Shown here piece by piece: positions 33,701 to 43,938 of a stretch of 50,582 nucleotides of DNA (the stretch's first letter is position 1; each line of letters begins with the position of its first letter). The position numbers and the translations under genes were made by a program. The notes under the pieces are model-generated. The model was not told the origin of the DNA. It saw nothing but the letters and a program-made list of their open reading frames with translations, and made no database searches. Source of the stretch: an uncultured Mycoplasma sp. (lineage in GTDB: Bacteria > Bacillota_I > Bacilli_A > Mycoplasmatales > Mycoplasmoidaceae); NCBI GenBank assembly GCA_949285105.1, contig CASDXH010000006.1, forward strand, positions 1 to 50,582, in the 5' to 3' direction.

Positions 33701-34232
33701 AGGTAATGATTTAAAAATTATTAAAAATAATACTTCAGGTGTAATTGTTGCTACATTCTCACTAGTGCAAATGGGGCAATTTACTTATGATAATGTACTT
33801 AACAGTTCAGCTAAACCATTAGACACTTCAGGACTTAACACTAAAACAATATTAATCACAAACTTTAAAATTCCTTTAAGTCCAATAACTCAGTATGCAT
33901 TAATCTTGTCTTTATCAATCACAGCAGTTGTATTATTTATTATCATTGTTTCTATAATCATTAAAAAAAGATATAGTCATTATTCTAATCCGTTGGTTAC
34001 TAACAACTTAAACCTTTCTAAACAAAAGCAAAAGATGGAAGGAAAACATGAAAGTAAAAAAGGATTAGACAAAGACTTCTTAAAACAAATTAAAGAAGAT
34101 GAAGAAGTAAGTTTTATTAGTAAAAAAGATGATGGTAATAAATCTAAAGATATTAAATTAAATTCATTTGCTAATTCAATAAAAGAAAAGAAAAATAGAA
34201 AGAATAAAAACAAATTCTTATCTAAATTCTAA
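30798..34232 (+). CDS. Large surface protein B2 (paralogue of B1)
   Basis: A 1144-aa protein 20 bases after A2, with a very strong ribosome binding site (AAGGAGG, 30786-30792), unlike B1. N-terminal signal segment IFPSILASSFIFVSSFLSLN, then FFGKTEDNKRIVLTSLDGLI and YQMHSWTYIES as in B1. The segment before the span is NFKIPLSPITQYAL, with the membrane span at about 1033-1055. The cytosolic tail (~90 residues) is much longer than in B1 and strongly charged (KHESKKGLDKDFLKQIKEDEE), ending in a Lys/Asn-rich stretch. It differs from B1 mainly in the middle of the extracellular part. Confidence 0.85.
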
Positions 34233-34258
34233 ACAAGGTTTTATCCCTTGTTTTTTTA
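34232..34258 (+). terminator. Terminator after surface unit 2
   Basis: AACAAGG pairs with CCTTGTT around a seven-base loop, followed by TTTTTTATTT. It begins at the last base of the B2 stop codon. Confidence 0.85.
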
Positions 34259-34324
34259 TTTATAAGAGTTTAACTATTTTTCTATATAATTTATAATTAA
34301 TAAGTATATAAATCAGGTAAAATT

Positions 34325-35458
34325 ATGAATTCTATAAATAAAAAAAACGAAAACAAAGAAAAAGTAATAAATGAAGTTAAAATAAATGAAAAAAATAAAG
34401 ACAATAAAAACAATAAAGACAATAAAAACAATAAAAACAATAAAAAGTCAAAAATAGAATTTATAAGTAAGTTTAAAAATGACGATGCTAAAGAATTAAA
34501 AAGAAATAAAATTATCAAAAAGATAAATTCTCTTTTTTCAACAGTGAATAGTTTAACTGGAAGTTCTAAAAAAGAGAATATGAAAAAAGCAAAGAAATCA
34601 TATAAAACTATTTTTAACCTTATAAGAAAACTTGAAAAGATAAAACTTAAAAGACAATTCTCTGCTTTGCCAAATGATATAGTAATTCAACTAACTGGTG
34701 TTTATAAATACTATAGTTCTCCAACAATGACAACAATGATTTTAAAAAACATTGATCTTATTGTTAAAAAGGGCGACTTTGTAGTTATCTTAGGTCCAAG
34801 TGGTTCTGGTAAAACTACATTAATGAACTTAATATCTGGTATTGATAAACCAACATATGGTGAAGTTAATGTTGCAGGATTTGAATTACATAATTTAAGT
34901 AATAATAACTTAACTGCTTTTAGAAAAGATGTTATAGGTTATGTGTTTCAAAGATATGGATTATTGCCAAACCTTACTGTTTTTGAAAATGTATTAATGG
35001 GTTCATATTTAGGTAAAGATACATACTCAGAACAAAAGTTTAAAGAAGACATTGATAAAAATATTGATGCTAAAAACTTTTATAGTGGAAAAGAAAATGA
35101 AATTATTTCCAAGATTATTGATACAGTTGGCTTAACTGAACAAACAAATAAATACCCATATGAGTTATCAGGTGGGCAAAAACAAAGAACTTCAATTGCT
35201 AGAACAATAGCAAAAAATCCTTTAATCATTTTTGGTGATGAACCAACAGCTGCTGTTGATGAAAAAATGTCAAAATCAATTATTGATTCTTTTGTCAGAA
35301 TAAATGATGTATTGAAAACTACAATAGTAATGATCACTCATGATGAGAGAATTGCTAATTATGCAAATAGGGTAATATATCTATTGGATGGTGTTATAAA
35401 TAAAGTTATAGAAAAAGAAAGAGGAGAGGTTATAGTTAATGAAACTAAAGAAGCTTAA
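34325..35458 (+). CDS. LolD/MacB-like ABC ATPase with Lys/Asn-repeat N-terminus
   Basis: A 377-aa ATPase of the lipoprotein-release/antimicrobial-peptide (LolD/MacB/FtsE) group. Walker A GPSGSGKTT lies near residue 157, LSGGQKQR is the signature, FGDEPTAAVDEK is Walker B, and the H-loop is in MITHDER. The first ~120 residues are non-homologous, starting with a hydrophilic repeat of Asn, Lys and Asp. DEPTAAVD replaces the commoner DEPTGALD. No permease gene is adjacent; it may be encoded elsewhere. The last 20 bases overlap secA, so it probably shares the transcript with secA and lies just after the surface proteins. A role in surface-protein handling is inference. Confidence 0.88.
   Translation: MNSINKKNENKEKVINEVKINEKNKDNKNNKDNKNNKNNKKSKIEFISKFKNDDAKELKRNKIIKKINSLFSTVNSLTGSSKKENMKKAKKSYKTIFNLIRKLEKIKLKRQFSALPNDIVIQLTGVYKYYSSPTMTTMILKNIDLIVKKGDFVVILGPSGSGKTTLMNLISGIDKPTYGEVNVAGFELHNLSNNNLTAFRKDVIGYVFQRYGLLPNLTVFENVLMGSYLGKDTYSEQKFKEDIDKNIDAKNFYSGKENEIISKIIDTVGLTEQTNKYPYELSGGQKQRTSIARTIAKNPLIIFGDEPTAAVDEKMSKSIIDSFVRINDVLKTTIVMITHDERIANYANRVIYLLDGVINKVIEKERGEVIVNETKEA
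34389..34446 (+). repeat. Short tandem repeat in the ABC ATPase coding region
   Basis: About nine units built on AATAAA alternating with GAC or AAC (such as AATAAAGACAATAAAAAC) encode an Asn/Lys/Asp repeat. The period is a multiple of three, so unit gain or loss would keep the frame. Confidence 0.8.
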
Positions 35459-38400
35459 AAAAAGAAGTAAGATACTTGTTAAAGCAAAAGTTATTGCTGA
35501 ACAAGTAGAAATGAACCGCGAAGAGTATTCTAAACTTTCCATTAGCGACTTAAAGATTAGAACAGATTATTTAGTTAATGGAATTCAAGAAAATAAATTT
35601 GGTATTGATGACATCGTTGTTGATGCTTTTTCTATTGCTAGAGAAATAATCTTTAGAGTTTATGGAATGTTAGCCTATCCTGTACAAATCATGGGTGCTT
35701 ATGTAGCACACTGTGGTGACTTTGCTGAAATGTATACTGGTGAAGGTAAAACTGTTACCATCATGTTAGTTTCATTTTTAAACGCTCTTGCAAAGCGTGG
35801 GGTACACGTTGTTACTGTTAATGAATACTTGGTTCAACGTGATGCTGAGATTGCATCAAAAGCTTTTGAACCTCTTGGAATAACCGTAGGTTATAACACT
35901 TCTCAACTTTCAAAAGAAGTTAAAAAAGAAATGTTCTCAAGAGATATCACATATACAACTAACTCAGAATTAGGTTTTGATTATCTTAGAGACAACATGG
36001 TAAGAAGTATTTCTGAAAAAGTTATTAGAGAATTATTCTTTGTTATTGTCGATGAAGGTGATTCTGTTTTAATTGACGAAGCTAGAACACCATTAATTAT
36101 TTCTGGTATGCCAAAAGAAGATTATTCGCTTTATTTAGATGTTGATAAAGTTGTATCTTCATTAAAACCAGAAGATTATTTTATTGATCTTGAATCAAAT
36201 ACTATTTCATTAACAGATACTGGTACTCAAAAAGTTGAATCTTTTTTCAATTTAAAAAATTTATATTCTGTTGAGTCAAGTGAAATTGTTCACAAGGTAA
36301 CAAATGCATTAGTAGCACACTATGTTTTTGCAAATGGTAGAGAGTATATTGTTAAAGGTAACAAGATATATTTAGTTGATCAGTTCACAGGTCGTGTGCT
36401 TGAGGGTAGAAGTTATAATGCTGGATTACAACAAGCTATTCAAGCAAAAGAAAGAGTTCAAATTGAACCTGAAAATGTTGTTATGGCAACAATTACTTAT
36501 CAATCGTTCTTTAGATTATATAAAAGACTTTCAGCATTTAGTGGTACAGCCATGACTGAAGCTGAAGAATTTTTAAAAATCTATAACATGGTTGTTGTTA
36601 GAATCCCAACCAATAAACCAATTATAAGAATAGATAAACCAGATTACATCTTTGGTACAAAAGAAGTTAAATGAAATCACGTTATTGAAGAAATTGTTAG
36701 ACGTCACCAAACTGGACAACCTATTCTTGTTGGTACTTCTTCAGTTACTGACTCTGAATTAATTCACCAAAGATTAAAAGAAATGAAAATTCCACACGAA
36801 GTTTTAAATGCTCGTGATAATTCAAAAGAAGCTGAAATTGTAAAAAGAGGTGGACAACTTGGAGCTATTACAATTTCAACAAACATGGCAGGTCGTGGTA
36901 CAGATATTAAAGTTGCACCAGAATGTTTAAAACTTGGTGGTCTATATGTTATTGGTACAGAGCGTCATGAATCTAGAAGAATTGATAACCAATTACGTGG
37001 TAGAACTGGACGTCAAGGTGATCCTGGTGAATCAAGATTTTTCACTTCACTTGAAGATAGTATCTTTAAAAGATTTGCAAGTGATAGATATGAAAAAGCC
37101 GCTCAAAAACTTGAAAACGAATTCCATGATTGGTCTTTCTTTACTTCATTTTTAAACAGAACTCAGAAAAAGATTGAAGGTTTAAACTTTGACGTTAGAA
37201 AAAACCTAATGGATTATGATCATGTTTTATCTTTACAAAGAGAACTTGTGTATAAACAACGTGATCAAATTCTATTAGAAACTAAAAACTTAGATATCAT
37301 CAATAACATGTCTAAAGAGTATGCAACTGATTTGGTATATCAAAACAAAAATGTTGATAACTCAGCAATCATTGATCATGTTAAATTGTGCGAATTAATC
37401 AATACTAAGTTTTTAAAGTTTGATTATTTTAAACCTGAAGATTTTGAAGGTTTGGTTTTAGCTGATGCTAGAGATATTTTAGTTAATATCTTTAATATAA
37501 TAGTTGAAACTAAAACAAATATCCTTAAACAAATTAATGCTTTAAATGTTATAGGTGAAATTTTACTTGTTAACTTAGATCAAAAGTGAACAACTCACAT
37601 TGATAAAATGACAAAACTTAGAGAAGGTGTTAACTTAAGATCACTTGAACAAAGAAGTCCTTTAAACATTTATATTGAAGATGGAAACAATCTTTTTGAA
37701 AAAATGAAAAGCGACATTGTAAGAGATGTTATTAATGGAATATGTGAATTAAATCTTCCAAATGAATCTAATGAGATATCTGAAGCATTACAAAAAAATA
37801 ATGTTAAAGATCTATCTAAAAAAAAAGTGAATGAGCTATCAATCCAAGAAAACAATCTGGATCTAAACAACTATGATAATGATTATCATGAAGAAGAGAT
37901 TGATGAACATGAATTATTTATAGAAACTCCACAAACTCCAGATAAGTTTAAAAATGTTGATCCAGAATCACTTGTACCAAATTATTTAATTGGTGAAGAT
38001 GGTGATGTTGTTAACATGAAAAACATGGAAGAAACATTACCAAATCAAGAAGAGCATTTAAACTCATATTATGAAAACTACATGGATGATACAGATTATT
38101 CAAGTTATGAACAATTTGATGATAATTTAAATAATAATGATTTCTATGAAGCTCAGCCAAACATTGAGGAATATAAAGATGAATATAAATTTAAATTTGA
38201 TGACATCTTTAAAAAATCACCTAAGAGTGAATTAATAGATGAATCTTATTCAAATAAACCATATCTAAGAATTAATGAAGTTTTAGAAGATGTTGTTAAT
38301 GATAGTGAAAAAGAAACATTAACAGATAGAGAATATATTCCTTTAGATAAATATATATCAAATCTTAATGATAATAATTTTGATTATCAAAACGCAACTG

Positions 38401-39023
38401 AACCAGAAGATGCATTAAATCAAGAAAATAATTTAGATAATGATATTCTTTATGATTATGAGTTAAATGACGATGAAATTTATACAAGTAAAAGAATTTT
38501 AGACCTAGAGTATGATGATAAATTAAAAGACCTTTCATTATGAGAAGATGAAAAGGCAAGACTTAATGTTTTATTTAATAATGGTGTTGATCAACCTCAA
38601 GAAGATATTGATGATTTTGATAGACTATTATTAGAAGATGATGGTACAAATACTTTTGTTGAAAGTATTGAAAACAAATCAATAACAGAAGCATTAACAG
38701 GAGATCAAGAAAAAGAAGTGGAAGCTCAACCTGAATTACAAAAACCAAATAAAGACACTTCATATTACAGTCCAGCATCATTATCAAAAATGATCATTGA
38801 TAAAGATGATCTAGTTGATATTCCAAAAGATCAATTAAAGAAAAATCCAAATACAGATGAAGTTGATTATGATACATTATTTAGTAGTTTTAAAATTGAA
38901 CCAAATCATTTAAAAAATGATACAGAAATCATTAAAGAAATTGTAAACAATAATAAAAAGATCATTAAAAATAAAAAAACTTTTAATCAAGAGATAATTG
39001 ATAATTTAAATGCAAAAAAATAG
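35439..39023 (+). CDS. secA: Preprotein translocase ATPase SecA with a long acidic C-terminal extension
   Basis: SecA drives proteins through SecYEG. The 1194-aa product contains a complete motor: the GEGKT motif near residue 101, YTTNSELGFDYLRDN, the Walker B region, LIDEARTPLIISG, GRVLEGRSYNAGLQQAIQAKE, STNMAGRGTDIKVAPE and QLRGRTGRQGDPGESRFF. The helical scaffold runs to about residue 773. The usual ~840-aa SecA would then end with a linker and a zinc motif; here ~420 residues rich in Asp, Glu, Asn and Tyr follow, with no Cys cluster. Walker B reads VDEGD where most SecA have VDEVD. In-frame TGA codons are read as Trp. It starts inside the upstream ATPase gene. Confidence 0.96.
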
Positions 39024-39098
39024 TTTTTGTTAATATATTGTATAATTATATTGAATGTTTTTTAAAATACATTTTGTGAAAGTGAGAATAATTAACCT

Positions 39099-40286
39099 AT
39101 GCAAAATAATAATATTATCAGACCTAAATTTTTAGTTTTTCCAGAAATTAAATATGCAGCTAAACATGTTGCTAATTTAGTTTTAGAACAAATAAAAGCA
39201 AACTCTCATTCAGTTCTTGGTTTACCAACTGGTGGGACACCTGTATTTGTTTATAAAGAACTTATTAACTTATATAATCAAAACAAAGTTAGTTTTAAAA
39301 ATGTAACTACTTTTAACCTTGATGAATATATCGGTTTAAGTGAAGCAGATTATGTTAATACTTATAGACACTTTATGAAAACTAACTTCTTTGACTTCGT
39401 TGATATTAATCCATCAAATGTTTATTTTCCAGCAAGTTATACAGATCCTGAAAATTGTGTTGCAGATTATACAGTGTATGACAATCTAATAGCATCTAAA
39501 AATTACATGGATTTATTAATCTTAGGTGTTGGTGAAAATGGACACATTGGTTTCAATGAACCATTTACAGATATCAACTCAAGAACACACCTAACTTCAT
39601 TAACTGAAAATACAATTAGAAACAATAGTCAATATATTGCTCTGAATACTAAAACTCCAGTTCAAGCTGTAACAATGGGGTTAAGTACAATCTTATCAGC
39701 AAAGAAAATTGTTTTAATTGCTTTTGGTGCCAAAAAAGCTAACGCTCTTAGTAAATTATTTTTTGCAAGAGACTTTGAACAAGAGTTTCCAATCACAAGT
39801 TTAATTAATAACCCAAATGTTACAATCATTTGTGATAAAGAAGCTGCAAGTGCAATTATGTCTAAAAGAATAGACCCTAATCAACAAAATGTAAATTATC
39901 CAGATAACTCATATCCAGCACAAAATAAAAACCTTAATAATTTTGCTACTCCAAATAATAATGTTGATCCAAACGTGAATAATAACTTTGGACAATATGA
40001 CCAATATGGAAACCAAAACTTCCAATATAGTGATGGTGGATATGATCAAGGTTACAATAACTTTAATCAACAAGATTACTATGGTTATGATAACCAATAC
40101 TATGATCAAAGTTGATATGATCAAAATTATAATGATCAATATGGACAAGATCAATATGGACAAGATCAATATGATAACCAACAATATGATAACTATCAAG
40201 ATGGACATTATAGTTATGATGATGGTTATAATGGTCAATATCCAGATCAAGAATACTATGATAACAATAATGGCGGTCAACAATAA
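39099..40286 (+). CDS. nagB: Glucosamine-6-phosphate deaminase with a Gln/Asn/Tyr-rich tail
   Basis: NagB converts glucosamine-6-phosphate to fructose-6-phosphate and ammonia. Core residues 1 to ~257 are typical: GLPTGGTPVFVYKEL, TFNLDEYIGL with the catalytic Asp, and LGVGENGHIGFNEPF with the catalytic His and Glu. The remaining ~138 residues, to 395, are a low-complexity tail with repeats such as YGQDQYGQDQYDNQQYDNY, absent from ordinary NagB (~240-260 aa). A TGA Trp codon at 40113 continues the tail, so under the standard code it would look shorter. The ribosome binding site GTGAG is modest. A terminator follows the stop. Confidence 0.95.
40134..40176 (+). repeat. 15-bp tandem repeat in the nagB tail
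   Basis: Perfect repeats of GATCAATATGGACAA (about two and a half copies) encode the DQYGQ units. The period is a multiple of three, so copy-number change keeps the frame. Confidence 0.8.
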
Positions 40287-40312
40287 TAATGGATTTATTC
40301 CATTATTTTTTA
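40285..40312 (+). terminator. Terminator of nagB
   Basis: AATAATGGA / TCCATTATT form a perfect 9-bp stem with loop TTTAT, followed by TTTTTATTTA. The stem begins inside the nagB stop codon. Confidence 0.9.
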
Positions 40313-40399
40313 TTTATACATATCTTTGTGTTACTTTTTAAATTAAATGCAGAGCCATAATATATAATAAACTTTGATAGTGTTAGGTGAGGTTTTAAT

Positions 40400-41524
40400 A
40401 TGAAAAGAAAATTTTTTGTTACAGCATATACTTTTGATGACTTATTGTTAGTTCCAAACTATTCATCAATTCTTCCTAAAGATACTAGTTTGAAAACTAA
40501 ATTAACTAAAAGAATTAGTTTAAATATTCCAATTGTTTCAGCTGCTATGGATACTGTTACTTCGTATGAAATGGCTAAAGTTATGACATTACTTGGCGGA
40601 GTTGGAGTAATTCATAAAAATATGTCTATTGAAGAACAATCTAACATTGTAAAAGAGTTAAAAAATTATGTTGTAGATACTGAAAAGTATCCAAATGCTT
40701 GTTTAACTTCAGATAATAAATTATTAACAGCTGCTGGTATTGGTGTTGCAGTTGATGCATTAGAAAGAGCTAGTGCTTTAGTTAATGCAGGAGTTGATGT
40801 TTTATTTATTGATTCAGCACATGGACATACTTTCAATGTGATTGAGCTTTTAAAAAAGCTTAAATCAATATATCCACAAGTTGATATAGTGGCAGGAAAT
40901 ATTGCCACAGGGATTGCTGCAGAACAATTAATTGAGGCTGGAGCTGATGCAATTAAAGTAGGTATTGGTCCTGGAAGCATTTGTACAACAAGAATTGTTA
41001 GCGGAATTGGTGTCCCTCAAATGACAGCCATTTTTGATTGTTATGAAGTTGCTTCAAAATATAATATTCCAATCATTGCTGATGGTGGAATAAGATACTC
41101 TGGTGATATAGTTAAAGCTTTAGCTGGTGGAGCTGATGTTGTAATGGTTGGTTCTTTACTTGCTGGAACAGATGAAGCACCAGGTGAAAAAATAATTATT
41201 AACAATAAAGAATATAAACAATACCGTGGAATGGGAAGTTTAAGTGCTATGCAAAAAGGAAGTGCTGACAGATACTTCCAAGCTAATAACCAAAAATTTG
41301 TTCCAGAAGGAATTGAAAGTTTAATTCCATATAAAGGAAAAACTGAAGATGTAATATATCAAATAACTGGTGGTATAAGAAGTGGATTGGCATATTGTGG
41401 AAGTGTTGATTTAAAAATGTTAAAAGAAAAAGCTAACTTTATTGTTCAAACAGTTAATGGATTAAAAGAAGCCCACCCACATGATTTAGAAATTATCAAA
41501 GAATCTCCAAACTATTCAAAATAA
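40400..41524 (+). CDS. guaB: IMP dehydrogenase lacking CBS domains
   Basis: GuaB oxidises IMP to XMP with NAD, the first step from IMP to GMP. The 374-aa protein opens [20 protein letters not shown], has [14 protein letters not shown], and carries the catalytic loop [13 protein letters not shown] with Cys195. The phosphate site ([21 protein letters not shown]) and the flap [19 protein letters not shown] are intact. Usual IMPDHs are ~490 aa with two CBS modules inserted; here [19 protein letters not shown] joins the barrel strands directly, so the CBS module is absent. TATAAT at 40363-40368 may be its promoter. guaA follows after 18 bases, forming a GMP-synthesis pair. Confidence 0.95.
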   Translation: MKRKFFVTAYTFDDLLLVPNYSSILPKDTSLKTKLTKRISLNIPIVSAAMDTVTSYEMAKVMTLLGGVGVIHKNMSIEEQSNIVKELKNYVVDTEKYPNACLTSDNKLLTAAGIGVAVDALERASALVNAGVDVLFIDSAHGHTFNVIELLKKLKSIYPQVDIVAGNIATGIAAEQLIEAGADAIKVGIGPGSICTTRIVSGIGVPQMTAIFDCYEVASKYNIPIIADGGIRYSGDIVKALAGGADVVMVGSLLAGTDEAPGEKIIINNKEYKQYRGMGSLSAMQKGSADRYFQANNQKFVPEGIESLIPYKGKTEDVIYQITGGIRSGLAYCGSVDLKMLKEKANFIVQTVNGLKEAHPHDLEIIKESPNYSK

Positions 41525-41542
41525 AATTAATGAGGAAACTTT

Positions 41543-43075
41543 ATGAAACATGATCTAGTTTTAATTTTAGATTTTGGTGGACAATATACACAACTTATTG
41601 CTAGAAGAGTTAGAGAGTGTAATGTTTATTGTCAAATTAAACCATTCGATATTGATATAAATGAAATTATTAGTTTAAAACCAAAAGCAATTATTTTATC
41701 TGGTGGACCAAGTGATGTTAATAATGATTTTGGTTACCAATTAAATAAGGACTTTTGAAATAAAATTAATGTTCCAGTTTTAGGAATATGTTATGGAATG
41801 CAGTTAATGGTTAAAAACAATGGTGGTGTAGTTTCAAATAATCATTCAACAGAATTTGGTAAAGTTGATATTGTCTTAAATAATAAATCAGAATTATTTT
41901 ATGATATTAATCCTAACCAAAAATGTTGAATGTCTCATAATGATTCAGTTGCAAACACAAATAATAAATTTGTAGTGATAGCAAGTACTAATAATTGTAA
42001 ATTTGCAGCAGTTAAACACATTGATAAAAAATGATATGGAGTTCAATTTCATCCAGAGGTTACTCACACTCCATTTGGAAAACAAATGCTTAATAACTTT
42101 CTTTTTCTAATAACTAATGTTAATCCAACATGAGAAGCAAAATCTATTATTGATGAACAAGTTACATTGATAAGAGAAACTATAAAAGATAAAAAAGCTA
42201 TTTGTGCTTTAAGTGGTGGTGTTGATTCACTAGTTGCTGCTACTTTAGTTTCTAAAGCAATCGGTAAGAATTTATTATGTGTATTTGTAGATCATGGACT
42301 ATTAAGAAAAAATGAAAAAGCTGAAGTTTTTAGAATGGTTAATAAAATTGGTTTAAATGTTAAATTTGTTAATGCAGAACAATTATTTTTAAATCAACTT
42401 AAAGGTGTGAAAGAACCAGAACAAAAAAGAAAAATTATTGGTAATCTTTTCATTAAGGTATTTGAAAAAATTAAAAGCGAACTTGATGACTCTTATCAAT
42501 TTTTAGTACAAGGTACAATTTATCCAGATATTGTTGAAAGTGGGAACAAAACAAATAAAACTATTAAATCTCACCACAATGTTGGTGGCCTTCCAAAGGA
42601 TATGAAATTCAAATTGGTTGAACCGCTAAAAGAATTGTTCAAAGATGAAGTTAGAAGTGTAGGACTTTTATTAAACTTACCTAAAGAAAATGTTTACAGA
42701 CAACCATTCCCAGGACCAGGACTTGGTGTTAGAGTAATTGGTGAGGTTTCTAAAGACAAGCTTGATGTATTAAGAGAAGCTGACTATATTTTTAGAAATA
42801 AACTTATGCAAACTTGTAGTAAACTACCATGACAATATTTTGCTGTCATTCTAGATAGTAAAAGTGTTGGGGTTGTTGGGGACAATAGAGCATATGGGTA
42901 TACAATTTGTTTAAGAGCTGTTGATACAGAAGATGCTATGAGTTGTGAATGAAGTAAAATCGACTTAAACCTGCTTGCAGAAATTAGTTCATTAATTACA
43001 AATAAAATTCCAAAAGTTAACCGTGTGGTTTATGACATTACAAATAAACCGCCTGGAACAATTGAATGAGAATAA
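41543..43075 (+). CDS. guaA: GMP synthase (glutamine-hydrolysing)
   Basis: GuaA aminates XMP to GMP using glutamine and ATP. The 510-aa protein, once TGA is read as Trp, has the full architecture: a class I glutamine amidotransferase with the nucleophile in LGICYGMQL and the catalytic His in GVQFHPEV, the ATP pyrophosphatase loop [14 protein letters not shown], and the dimerisation domain with [16 protein letters not shown]. It ends [10 protein letters not shown] as GuaA proteins do. The ribosome binding site GAGG is good. It follows guaB in one operon. Domains and length are normal. Confidence 0.97.
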
Positions 43076-43087
43076 TTGGATTACAAA

Positions 43088-43837
43088 ATGATTAATGCAA
43101 TTATTAAAAGTAATAATGGTAATTCTATAAATACAAATAATACTACAAGTTATTACACAGACGAAAGATATTATTATTTGGTAAATAACTTTATAGATAA
43201 GCAATTAAAACAAAATTCTAAATTGACATTTTTTGTAATTAGTTACATGTTTAGAAGTGGAAATTATAAACATTACACTTCTTCAATTAATAGCAAATCA
43301 ATTTGAATATGAATTGCTGATATATTTTGTTGATTGTGTATGATTGGTTTTTTTGTGTGTTTGATAACTGGAATTGCTACACCAATTGTCACTGCAATTA
43401 AAACTATTGATATAAACAAAATTATTACAACACCTTTAGCAATTGGATTATTGGTTATAACTATATTATGTTTTTTAGTAAGTAGTTTTTATATTTATAT
43501 AATGACAAAAGTTGTATCTAAAAATAAGACATTAACAATTCAAGATTTTGTAACTAAAAAAATTAATTATTTACTTAAAGTGTCATTTGTCTCAGATATT
43601 AAATCAACATTAAAAATAAATGAAAAACATCAAGAACAAATTGTACTTGATAATATTGATAAACTAGATGCTAAAACAAAATGAAATCTTTTGTGAATTC
43701 AAAACACACTTTATTCAATTTTTAAAAACTATAATATTATTTTGAAAATCAATAATTTATCTCAACAAGAATTTGATGAATTATCTCTTATCATTAAAAA
43801 CGATTTTAGTAACATTAAAATAGAAACTTTAAGCTAG
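43088..43837 (+). CDS. Hypothetical two-span membrane protein
   Basis: I do not recognise this protein. The 249-aa product has a polar, Asn-rich first ~75 residues, two hydrophobic segments (roughly 78-102 and 118-142), and a charged C-terminal part with a likely coiled coil. Several TGA codons, one immediately before the first span, are read as Trp. The ATG at 43088 follows a short GGA; a TTG at 43076 is possible but less likely. It starts 12 bases after guaA and could be co-transcribed. A terminator follows the stop. Confidence 0.7.
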
Positions 43838-43866
43838 CTAGATTACTCTAATGTGATCTAGTTTTT
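43838..43866 (+). terminator. Terminator before yqeG
   Basis: CTAGATTAC pairs with GTGATCTAG (one G·T pair) around TCTAAT and is followed by TTTTTATTG. Confidence 0.8.
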
Positions 43867-43938
43867 ATTGTACTTTGAAAATAAATCTATAATCTAATTG
43901 CAATTAATTTTGTTTATAATTAATAATTGGGGCAAGTA

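Noticed and set aside
21214-34213. Many minus-strand ORFs of 60-90 codons across the surface-protein block
   Set aside because: All are antisense shadows of the four long plus-strand genes, without ribosome binding sites or conserved features.
34389-34446. CRISPR-like repeat array
   Set aside because: The units are 6-9 bases inside a coding frame with no spacers, so this is a coding microsatellite.
38544-38717. Apparent gap splitting secA into a core and a separate acidic protein
   Set aside because: The frame is open across the gap once TGA at 38541-38543 is read as Trp, so it is one gene.
39909-40341. Overlapping long ORFs on both strands at the 3' end of nagB (39909-40283 minus and 39988-40341 plus)
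   Set aside because: They are by-products of the low-complexity nagB tail: simple Ile/Val- or Met/Ile-rich translations without start signals.
40312-40399. Purine riboswitch ahead of guaB
   Set aside because: The 88-base leader is too short and shows no three-way-junction pattern.
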